From positions 1 through 64,000 of IMG/VR virus record IMGVR_UViG_3300047552_001097: a DNA stretch of 64,000 nucleotides; one strand, given 5' to 3'. Under the pieces are notes generated by a model. It did not search any database and was not told where the DNA came from. It saw nothing but the letters and a program-made list of their open reading frames with translations. Both the position numbers and the translations under genes were made by a program. Every line of letters starts with the position of its first letter. The first letter of the stretch is position 1. The DNA comes from a virus. Below, piece by piece: positions 26,526 to 34,001 of the stretch.

Positions 26526-27908
26526 ATGAATAAAATTCCATTAGAGATAGAGAGTAAGAATATATTAAATATACCAGTAGCCAAGGTTGGTAAATGGTAT
26601 AGGAATAATAGAGTTATATCATTTACCATGAAGGACTTAAAGTCTATGGTAGATAACTTTAAGAAGAGGGTTCTGTCTTTTAATCCTTTTTTAACCTATG
26701 GTCATTTAGTTGATACAGCTTCAATAGACTCACATAGAAAGAAGGGAGATATATTAGATTTATATATTAAAGGAAATACTCTATGGGCCAAAGCTATAAC
26801 AAAAGAAGATACTTATGAAAGTATTTTAAAAGGAGAATATGAACACTCATCAGGAGAGTTTATATTAGATTATACTAATCCTAATACTGGAATGAAGACT
26901 GGAGCTGTTTTATTAAGATTAGCTCTTACTAACTCTCCCTTTTTACCATTAGGTAAAATCGAAGCTCTGTCCTTAGATGTAAATGATAATATTGAAGTAT
27001 TTAGTATTCAAGTAGATGTACCTAAAGTTATTATGGAAAATATAGAAGAAGTTAATCCTATTAAGGAACCTTTAGAAGATTCAACTGTTATAGAAGTTCC
27101 TCTAGAACAATCTAAAGAACCTGAACCTATTACTGAAGTTCAAATAGAAGCCTCTTTAGATTCTAAAGTAGAAGAGTTTGTAGTAAAGTCTACTTCTAAA
27201 GCAGAACCTTTGGTAAAAGAAGAACTTTTAACTAAAGAGGAATTAAAGGTAGAACCCCCAGTAGAAGTTGTCCCACAATCTCCTACTTCTAAAGAAGATA
27301 ATAAAGAAAACTTATCAATATCACCAAAAGAAAAACCCAATAAAAAGAAGAATATGCCCCAAATTAGTGACCCAACCCCTAATGAAATTAATATTCAATC
27401 TCTAGTAGATTCATTAAAGACTCAATTAGAAGCTACTTATGCTGCTCAACTAGAGAGACTAAGTATTCAAAATGAGAGTCTTGTAAAGCAACTAGAGGCT
27501 AAAGAGACACAAGTTGAGGAACTTTCAGTACAAGCTAAGACTCAAAGTCTATCTTTATCTGCTACTCATCAACAGATGTTACATGTACAGGATGGAATCT
27601 TTGAAGATTATTTAATTGCTAATGGAGCTCCTCCTGTTATTATCAATAAAGCTAAAGAGTTAAGAAATGCTATTCTAGCTGGAGATAATATTATTAAATT
27701 ATCTAATGATGAAGGTCAAGAAGTAGAATATACATATTCTCAATACATCTCAGACCTAGTAGTATCAGCCCTAAAGATTTATCCAATTGAGCCCTCTCAA
27801 ACTGGAGTCTCTAGATTCTCTATTACAAATGCTCCCTTTGATTCCAATGGTTCCCATTTATTTTTAAATGAGATTATTCGTAGAAACAAAGAAAAGGTTA
27901 ATAAATAA
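26526..27908 (+). CDS. Head maturation protease fused to scaffold (Mu gpI-like)
   Basis: Residues 1-160 look like a Mu gpI-type serine protease: conserved TYGH (H60), a central beta region, and EHSSGEF around 106-112 with the probable nucleophile S108 or S109. Residues 180-275 are an acidic E, P and K-rich linker. Residues 277-460 are a coiled-coil scaffold (QLEATYAAQLERLSIQNESL and following). In Mu-like phages the protease cleaves scaffold and capsid during head maturation. An internal ATG at 27354 gives the scaffold alone. The capsid gene follows 45 bp later, as expected. Confidence 0.8.
   Translation: MNKIPLEIESKNILNIPVAKVGKWYRNNRVISFTMKDLKSMVDNFKKRVLSFNPFLTYGHLVDTASIDSHRKKGDILDLYIKGNTLWAKAITKEDTYESILKGEYEHSSGEFILDYTNPNTGMKTGAVLLRLALTNSPFLPLGKIEALSLDVNDNIEVFSIQVDVPKVIMENIEEVNPIKEPLEDSTVIEVPLEQSKEPEPITEVQIEASLDSKVEEFVVKSTSKAEPLVKEELLTKEELKVEPPVEVVPQSPTSKEDNKENLSISPKEKPNKKKNMPQISDPTPNEINIQSLVDSLKTQLEATYAAQLERLSIQNESLVKQLEAKETQVEELSVQAKTQSLSLSATHQQMLHVQDGIFEDYLIANGAPPVIINKAKELRNAILAGDNIIKLSNDEGQEVEYTYSQYISDLVVSALKIYPIEPSQTGVSRFSITNAPFDSNGSHLFLNEIIRRNKEKVNK
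27354..27908 (+). CDS. Nested scaffold protein from internal start
   Basis: An in-frame ATG at residue 277 of the protease-scaffold gene has the AGAATATGC context used by true starts here. It falls exactly at the junction between the low-complexity linker and the coiled coil. Translation from it would give a 184-aa free scaffold, as in Mu gpI/gpZ and lambda C/Nu3. This is inferred from position and context, not shown. Confidence 0.55.
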   Translation: MPQISDPTPNEINIQSLVDSLKTQLEATYAAQLERLSIQNESLVKQLEAKETQVEELSVQAKTQSLSLSATHQQMLHVQDGIFEDYLIANGAPPVIINKAKELRNAILAGDNIIKLSNDEGQEVEYTYSQYISDLVVSALKIYPIEPSQTGVSRFSITNAPFDSNGSHLFLNEIIRRNKEKVNK

Positions 27909-27953
27909 AACTACCCTTTTAATTTATATTTAAGTAACTATTAATAAATAAAT

Positions 27954-29219
27954 ATGCCAGTTCCAAATAATACAAACTTTTCACCCTGGGCCTCTCCTCT
28001 TAGTCCTATTAGACCGGACTTAATTCCTTCTGAACCTATTTATACAGAAGTAGCTAGAAGTTTTATTCCTAATGTTGGTCAATCCCCCCTAACTGAATTA
28101 TTCCCTATTGAGGAAATTCTAGAACGTACTGTTATTATCAACCAATACTTTGAAGCTGCCTATTCTATTTGGCCACTTGTTGATTGGGGTAAGCCTGATG
28201 TTGTAACAGGTTTTAATAAAGGGGCTATGCAAACAAGAAGCTATCAACCCCTTGTTATTCGTAATACTAAGGCTCTCTCATATGGAGAGATGAATATTCG
28301 TCTTCGTAGTGGTACTAATGAAAGATGGAGACCAGAAGAACAAATTGTTAGTGTTATTGAAGGTATGGTAAGAGAACATAACCTAACATGGGATGTATAT
28401 CGTACTATGATGCTTCAAGGTGGTATTGACCATAGTGATAGTCAAACAGGCTCTTCCGCTAGAGTACCTGCTGAAATCCCTCTTCATAACATCTGGAATT
28501 GGTCTGTATCATCTGGTTATAAGGGTAGAGCTGATTCCTCTGTATTTCTAGATATTACAGATAACAACTCAGTACAACCTACTTCTCAAGGTACTCCTTG
28601 GACCCACCCTAATGCTGATGTCTTAGGTACTATACAAAAGATTAGTAGTTATTTCTCTACTACTAATAAGAGTATGCCTACTGATATCTATATGTCTAGA
28701 GAACTAGCTCATATCCTAGCTGGTAATAACCAGGTTAAGATGGCTAGAGGAGCTACTGTATTTGGTTTACCAGGTGGAGCAGTTTCTAGAGATACTCCAG
28801 ACCCAGACTTATCTAGAATGTTTAGTATGGATAATATGGGTCTATCATCTATTAATGGTCTTCCTGTTAAGATTATTGATACTATCTATAGAGACCAAGC
28901 TACTGGTTTAATGCGCTCTGCATGGCCTAAGAATAAGGTAGTAATTGCATCTAGAGTAGCTCCAGATGGTTCTCCTGAAGCTCCAGGTAGAACTCAGTTC
29001 TGTATATCTGAACAAGCAGGTACTTCCTCTGGTCTATGGGTAAGAACTATTGATAACTCTGTACCCCCAGCAGCCCCTGCTATGATGATTCAAATGGGTA
29101 ATGCTGGTCTTCCATATCTTAAATACCCCTATAGAGTTGTTCATATGACAGTATCTAGTGTGGCTGATGTTAATGCTAGATTAGGTGCTGTAGGGGACCT
29201 AAGTTTTGGTGTTGTATAA
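27954..29219 (+). CDS. Major capsid protein (HK97-fold)
   Basis: This 421-aa protein follows the protease-scaffold gene and has capsid features: an N-terminal arm, ELFPIEEILERTVIINQYFEA, a long spine-like helix region (EEQIVSVIEGMVREHNLTWD), and YMSRELAHILAGN with a beta-rich C-terminal A-domain (VAPDGSPEAPGRTQF). Codon use is unlike its neighbours, with many CGT arginines and C-ending codons, which fits a very highly expressed gene. It begins in an AATAAATATG context and ends just before a long hairpin terminator. Confidence 0.85.
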   Translation: MPVPNNTNFSPWASPLSPIRPDLIPSEPIYTEVARSFIPNVGQSPLTELFPIEEILERTVIINQYFEAAYSIWPLVDWGKPDVVTGFNKGAMQTRSYQPLVIRNTKALSYGEMNIRLRSGTNERWRPEEQIVSVIEGMVREHNLTWDVYRTMMLQGGIDHSDSQTGSSARVPAEIPLHNIWNWSVSSGYKGRADSSVFLDITDNNSVQPTSQGTPWTHPNADVLGTIQKISSYFSTTNKSMPTDIYMSRELAHILAGNNQVKMARGATVFGLPGGAVSRDTPDPDLSRMFSMDNMGLSSINGLPVKIIDTIYRDQATGLMRSAWPKNKVVIASRVAPDGSPEAPGRTQFCISEQAGTSSGLWVRTIDNSVPPAAPAMMIQMGNAGLPYLKYPYRVVHMTVSSVADVNARLGAVGDLSFGVV

Positions 29220-29236
29220 CTCTAATCTCTAATAAA

Positions 29237-29273
29237 TATATATATTACTAATTACCTGTTAGTAATATATATA
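29237..29273 (+). terminator. Terminator after the major capsid gene
   Basis: A 15-bp stem (29237-29251 with 29259-29273) closes a 7-nt loop TTACCTG. The stem is AT-rich and has no strong T-run afterwards. It lies 17 bp after the capsid stop. It may act as a partial terminator or stabilise the capsid mRNA 3' end. Confidence 0.6.
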
Positions 29274-29305
29274 CTATTAATAAATAATATCTATTAATAA
29301 AGTAT

Positions 29306-30811
29306 ATGCCATCACTTTCAACTGGTTTAATCAATAATTCACAGGTTCTAGTAGGAGCAAGAACCTTAGCTGCATCAAGTCCTTATATTCCAGGTGCAGT
29401 ATTACAAGCTCCTAGAGTAGTGTTACATGACCCTATTACTCTTGCAGCAGCAATGGCCTCTGCTACTGCTTGGAATGCTTCTACTACCACTTCAGCTACC
29501 CCTAATATCATCTCCTTTGTAGGAGGTTCTATTGAGTTTGGTGGAATGGTCTTTCCATTAGATACTGGTCCTGCCACTGGTTCTAATAAAGTAGGTAATG
29601 TATCTATTGACTTAGATTATCTATATAGTCAACTATGTATTAAAAATACAGTCTGTCCAGAGTATATTATAGCTGCTGTACCTAGATATGATGAGGCTAT
29701 GACTGAGCAAGAGGCTAGAGCTAGAGGTTTATCCTTTTATCTATCCTTAGCTTCTACTGGCGAGTTTGTAGCTCGTAGAGTTATTAATGAGGCTTGTATG
29801 GGTACATATTGTGGAGCAGGGGGTATTGAAGGTCTATACATGAAATACATCAATGGGTGTGCTGATTGTGATGAGATTAGTGTATTATTTGATTGTCTTA
29901 ATGATACTTGTTCTAAGGGTATGTGTATTAAAGGAGTAGCTTTTATCCTAGCTGAATCATGCCCAGCTAGTAACTGCTGCTCCTCTAGTGCTAACTACAC
30001 TAAATGTGAACTAGAACAGATTCTAGCTACTCTACCCTCTGTACAGAGTGTAAGACTCTTTCCAAGAGTAGGGGCCTTTGGTACTGATATTGGTGTTACT
30101 ACAGCAGGTATGTACACTCTTAATGAGTTTTTTGGTACTGTAGCTACCCCCACCCCATTCCCTGACGATACTACTGGTACAGCCGGGTCTAATAGTTCAT
30201 TCTTAGGTTCACCTTCTATTGGTTCAGATTTTGGAGAAGAGAATGGTCCTGGTTCTCAGTTATATAGACTACAATCTATATCCTTTTTTAAGGATGAGGC
30301 AGCAGTAAATAGCTGTGACTCCCCTGTAGTAATTCAGAGTCCTTCCTCTATGGCTCAAGTTAATGCTACTATTGATAGATTAACCTTTGTAGACCCTAAC
30401 ACTAATCCTTGTGTAGTTAATTGTGGCTATGGATGGGATGCTAATGAAATTAGGATTGTAGCTAGAGAGTATGATTTATCCTGCTGCAACTTTGACCCCA
30501 CTAATCAAGGACACTATCCTAAGATTAGTAGGTATATTACTAAGAGAGATGCTATTGGGGCTCCTTGGTTAGGTCGAGTTAATCCAGCCTATAGTGAAGA
30601 TAGTCAAATTTCTCTTAGACTACCTAATGTCTCTAGTGGTGGGGGTGCTTTACATTACTATGCTAATCCTATTGGGATTATGAAATTCTCTATTAGATCC
30701 TTAACTGCACCAGTAGCCCCTAATACTGCTGTTACAGATCCTAATCCTAACGTCATAATTGATCCAGCTAGTGTAGTATTAATGCCTACCTTCTTTTTAG
30801 GTAATGGTTAA
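29306..30811 (+). CDS. Cysteine-rich virion protein, 501 aa
   Basis: I do not recognise a family. The N-terminus is Ala/Ser/Thr-rich (ALAAAMASATAWNASTTTSA). From about residue 110 there are many cysteines, including CMGTYCGAGG, GCADCDEISVLFDCLNDTC and CPASNCCSS, then more near 330-400. The protein has no signal peptide. Directly after the capsid gene and with its own terminator, it is probably an abundant head decoration or minor capsid protein. The clustered cysteines suggest metal sites or disulfides. Confidence 0.7.
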   Translation: MPSLSTGLINNSQVLVGARTLAASSPYIPGAVLQAPRVVLHDPITLAAAMASATAWNASTTTSATPNIISFVGGSIEFGGMVFPLDTGPATGSNKVGNVSIDLDYLYSQLCIKNTVCPEYIIAAVPRYDEAMTEQEARARGLSFYLSLASTGEFVARRVINEACMGTYCGAGGIEGLYMKYINGCADCDEISVLFDCLNDTCSKGMCIKGVAFILAESCPASNCCSSSANYTKCELEQILATLPSVQSVRLFPRVGAFGTDIGVTTAGMYTLNEFFGTVATPTPFPDDTTGTAGSNSSFLGSPSIGSDFGEENGPGSQLYRLQSISFFKDEAAVNSCDSPVVIQSPSSMAQVNATIDRLTFVDPNTNPCVVNCGYGWDANEIRIVAREYDLSCCNFDPTNQGHYPKISRYITKRDAIGAPWLGRVNPAYSEDSQISLRLPNVSSGGGALHYYANPIGIMKFSIRSLTAPVAPNTAVTDPNPNVIIDPASVVLMPTFFLGNG

Positions 30812-30846
30812 TAATCCCCTTACTTTATCTGTATAATTAGTATTAA

Positions 30847-30882
30847 GCTATGTAAGATATAAGAGTTCTTACATAGCATTTT
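30847..30882 (+). terminator. Intrinsic terminator
   Basis: GCTATGTAAGA (30847-30857) pairs perfectly with TCTTACATAGC (30867-30877) around a 9-nt loop, followed by ATTTTAAT. It lies 35 bp after the cysteine-rich gene. It is a good intrinsic terminator shape. Confidence 0.7.
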
Positions 30883-30905
30883 AATATTAAATCTTTTAAT
30901 TAATT

Positions 30906-31523
30906 ATGATAAGTATTATTAGTAAAGCTACATTTAAATATGTTTTTAATGGTGTATCCTATTGGGTACATTCTGGAGAGGTTATTAATATAGACCCTAG
31001 AATTCCAGAGAAGAGAGAATTACTTAAGTATTTTCTATCTAAGGACTTTGAATCTCTTAGGAAGTTCTTTTATATTGATTTAAATGAGGCTAAGAAGTAT
31101 TTAACTCAAGAGGAGATAGAGGATTTCTCTAAAGATAAAGATAGTTTATATTTAGAGGTTCCTTCTAGTTTCTATCAACCTATACAAGAAGCCTTACCTA
31201 ATTCCTTTATTAAAGAAGTAGAAGAGGTTAAATCTGAACCTAAGAAAGAGATTAAGGCTTCTTCTTTAGATTCTATTAAACTTGTAGAAGATAAAAAAGA
31301 GTTTGTAGAGATTCATAGTTCTATTCCAGAACTAGATTCATTACATAAAGAAGAAAAGGAAAAGGAGGATAGTAGAAGGGAGGAACTAGAGAATAGTCAT
31401 TGGAATAAGATTAAGAATATAGCTGAAGAAATGGGCTTACAGTATTCAAATAAACCTGAGACTATTAAGAAGATACTTGAAAAAGAGTTTAATAGAACAG
31501 AAGACTCTTTAGATTTTATCTAA
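30906..31523 (+). CDS. Neck or head-tail connector candidate, 205 aa
   Basis: The N-terminal 90 residues form a small domain that opens with beta strands (ATFKYVFNGVSYWVHSGEVI). The middle (95-160) is acidic-basic low complexity. The last 45 residues (WNKIKNIAEEMGLQYSNKPE, then TIKKILEKEF) resemble the short helix-turn-helix HeH/SAP-like motif found at the C-termini of some phage head-tail joining proteins. Position after the capsid and before the sheath supports a connector role. The exact function is not known. Confidence 0.6.
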   Translation: MISIISKATFKYVFNGVSYWVHSGEVINIDPRIPEKRELLKYFLSKDFESLRKFFYIDLNEAKKYLTQEEIEDFSKDKDSLYLEVPSSFYQPIQEALPNSFIKEVEEVKSEPKKEIKASSLDSIKLVEDKKEFVEIHSSIPELDSLHKEEKEKEDSRREELENSHWNKIKNIAEEMGLQYSNKPETIKKILEKEFNRTEDSLDFI

Positions 31524-31586
31524 TATTTAGACTCATTAGTTTATCTATTGGAGATATCCTTTATCTCCAATTTATTAATTATATTT

Positions 31587-33251
31587 ATGAAAGTAAATAC
31601 TAGCCCAGAGATTTTATCAATAATTGACTCTCCAATATTTTATGAAAGGGTAAGACAATACTCACTTATTATTAATGAATCAATTAGTAATATAACAATA
31701 AGAGATATAACTGTTAATGAATCAATACCAAGAATAGTATTTAGATTAGCTTTTGCTAAGGATAAACAGGGTTATCCAGTGTTTAAAGGTATAAGTTCTA
31801 ATACAGAGAATCTGGAGTTTATTATCTATTCTTTATTAACATCTTCTATATTTATAGATAACTTTATTAGATTAGCCTCTTGTTATACAGCCTCTAAATT
31901 AATAAGGTCTATACCTTTAAACGGGGACCTTAAACTATTAGATGTTGCTAATAGGATAGAACAGGAAGCAAATGAAGAGATTAATCTAGTTATAGGGGTT
32001 CTATCAGAGGATTCAGCTAAGTATATTAATGAGAGTTTACTACAGTTATCTAATAGAGAGGGTAAGCTATCTTTATCTTCTACACCAGCTTTCTATATAT
32101 CTCAAGAGATTAATTATCTAACTATTCCCTCCAATGCCTTTGATTTAGTAAAAGAGGATATAGCTAGGATTAATAATGTTAAGACTTATCCTTCTATTTC
32201 CATACCCCCTGGCTATAATGGTTATTGTTTATTTACTCTAACTTCTAATAAAGAGTCTAAGTTATATGAGGAGTTAGTGGAACTAGAGGATAAAGAGGAT
32301 ATAGATTCAATAGTATATAAACTAGGAACTTTATTTAATCAAGCCTATAAGAATCTAAACTCTAATCTTCTATGTACTACTAATATAGATAATATTAAGA
32401 GTGTTGAACTTAAGTATTTAAAACAAGAACTTTATCCTAATTCAATAACAAATAATGAGAAACAACTAGTCTTTGTTTTATCTACTAAAGTTCACTTTCT
32501 TAACTTTACAGCTAGGGAACTATCCTCTTTTATTAATAGAGAGTTTATAAGTATTCTATTCTTCCTATGTCCTATCACTATTCAAGACCCTTTATCTAAT
32601 AGGTCTAAATGGTTAAGAGGGGTTCCTGGGATTATAGCTGGTATTAATCCAGACTATAAATCCTTATCTAACAAGGGACCTCATTCTCTATTTATTGATG
32701 TAGAGAAGGGTTCGGTTATTCCCTCTGCTACAGATACAGAGGATGAAGTTAACACTTTCTATTTCTCAAATACTCAACCTATAAGTGGAACTATAACAAT
32801 TAGAGCTTCTAGTGCTCCCTTTTCTAATAACATATCCTCCTGGAATCTTACATTTAATGGGGCTAATAGTGAACAAATAGCTTATGAAATCCTTAATTCA
32901 ATCTATGAAAGAAGAGATAATAATGAGTTAATAGGTTCTTTACCTTATAGTAATGCCATATCAATTGTCCCCTTTGTATTAACAAATGAGGAGGTTCGGA
33001 TAGTAATAGATATATTTAATCCAATAGAAGAATTACTTATTGGTACAGGTAGTAGTAAGAAGATATTAACTTCATATAAGAAAGGTAATAGGTCTATAAC
33101 AGTAAAGAGTCAGTTAGATTATGTTAATTATGCAAGAAATACTAAAGAGGAGGATAAACCCTATAGTGTTGGATTATCAATAAAAGCTAATGAATCAAAT
33201 CTTATGGTTAAAGCAAATCAAAGAATTAAATATATAGAAAGAAGATGTTAG
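31587..33251 (+). CDS. Putative neck/head completion protein, about 554 aa
   Basis: The frame is open from a TTG at 31548, but the ATG at 31587 (MKVNTSPEILSIIDS) has the normal ATG and TTTATG context, so I start there. No family is recognised. It has helical N-terminal and beta-rich C-terminal parts, including SGTITIRASSAPFSNNISSW near residues 395-414. It overlaps the next gene by 7 bp. Between capsid and sheath genes it is likely a neck or tail-completion component. Confidence 0.65.
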   Translation: MKVNTSPEILSIIDSPIFYERVRQYSLIINESISNITIRDITVNESIPRIVFRLAFAKDKQGYPVFKGISSNTENLEFIIYSLLTSSIFIDNFIRLASCYTASKLIRSIPLNGDLKLLDVANRIEQEANEEINLVIGVLSEDSAKYINESLLQLSNREGKLSLSSTPAFYISQEINYLTIPSNAFDLVKEDIARINNVKTYPSISIPPGYNGYCLFTLTSNKESKLYEELVELEDKEDIDSIVYKLGTLFNQAYKNLNSNLLCTTNIDNIKSVELKYLKQELYPNSITNNEKQLVFVLSTKVHFLNFTARELSSFINREFISILFFLCPITIQDPLSNRSKWLRGVPGIIAGINPDYKSLSNKGPHSLFIDVEKGSVIPSATDTEDEVNTFYFSNTQPISGTITIRASSAPFSNNISSWNLTFNGANSEQIAYEILNSIYERRDNNELIGSLPYSNAISIVPFVLTNEEVRIVIDIFNPIEELLIGTGSSKKILTSYKKGNRSITVKSQLDYVNYARNTKEEDKPYSVGLSIKANESNLMVKANQRIKYIERRC

Positions 33252-33982
33252 ATTCTTATCCAATAACTACAGCAGTACCTTCCTTACCTTTCTTATGTAG
33301 ATATATATTCAGACTATTATCTACACATCCCCTAATAATAAATCCACCTATATATCACCCTGTAACAGGAGAAAGAGTTTATATAAAGGGATATAAGTTA
33401 TTTAATGGTATAGAGACTAATCTAGGTTTATATTGTTCTATATTTCCTCACTCTACTCCTACTGATGGTATAAGTCTACCTAAACCAGCAGATACATCTA
33501 CTTCTGTTCTATTTGAGCCCCAAGGTAATGGGTATGATTTAGCAGTATACCATATAGCTCTTAAACTTCACTATAATTTTTCTATATTAGGTAATAAGGA
33601 GACTAATAATGACCTTATAGCTGTACCCTTAGATGCTGCTATACACCCATCTCAGACTCCATATGCTAGAGAGGGGTCTAGAGAGTTAGAACTATACTAC
33701 AGTCCAAGTCTATACATTATTGGTGAGTATTTAGAGTTAATACGATTAGCTATTTTAGATAAAGAACATACATTTTCTATGCCATCTGTTTTTAGAACAT
33801 CAGATATACCAAGAAATATACAGGTTCTTTATTTTAATTTAAAGACTCCACCTTGGGAGAAGGATAAGGCTTTATATTTCCATGAAGGAGAAATACTTAT
33901 TCGTATTGATTCAATCCTATCTAAAGAATGGAAGAGTCAATTTGAAGTTCCCACTGCTTCCTTCCAAGTCTCCGTTTTATAA
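33245..33982 (+). CDS. Tail terminator/neck candidate, 245 aa
   Basis: This beta-rich protein lies immediately before the sheath gene, where contractile phages usually encode the tail terminator (gp15-like) or a neck protein. Features are YHIALKLHYNFSI (a likely strand pair near 105-117), PSLYIIGEYLELIRLAI and a C-terminal SILSKEWKSQFEVPTASFQV. No family is recognised with confidence. Coupled to the upstream gene by overlap. Confidence 0.55.
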   Translation: MLDSYPITTAVPSLPFLCRYIFRLLSTHPLIINPPIYHPVTGERVYIKGYKLFNGIETNLGLYCSIFPHSTPTDGISLPKPADTSTSVLFEPQGNGYDLAVYHIALKLHYNFSILGNKETNNDLIAVPLDAAIHPSQTPYAREGSRELELYYSPSLYIIGEYLELIRLAILDKEHTFSMPSVFRTSDIPRNIQVLYFNLKTPPWEKDKALYFHEGEILIRIDSILSKEWKSQFEVPTASFQVSVL

Positions 33983-34001
33983 TCTTTATTTAATATTATT
34001 T

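Noticed and set aside
31548-31586. TTG start for the 554-aa neck-region protein
   Set aside because: An ATG with usual upstream context lies 39 bp downstream and gives a normal start.
33882-34001. Upstream 40-codon extension of the sheath gene
   Set aside because: It would overlap the previous gene by about 100 bp, and the ATG at 34002 gives the normal sheath N-terminus.
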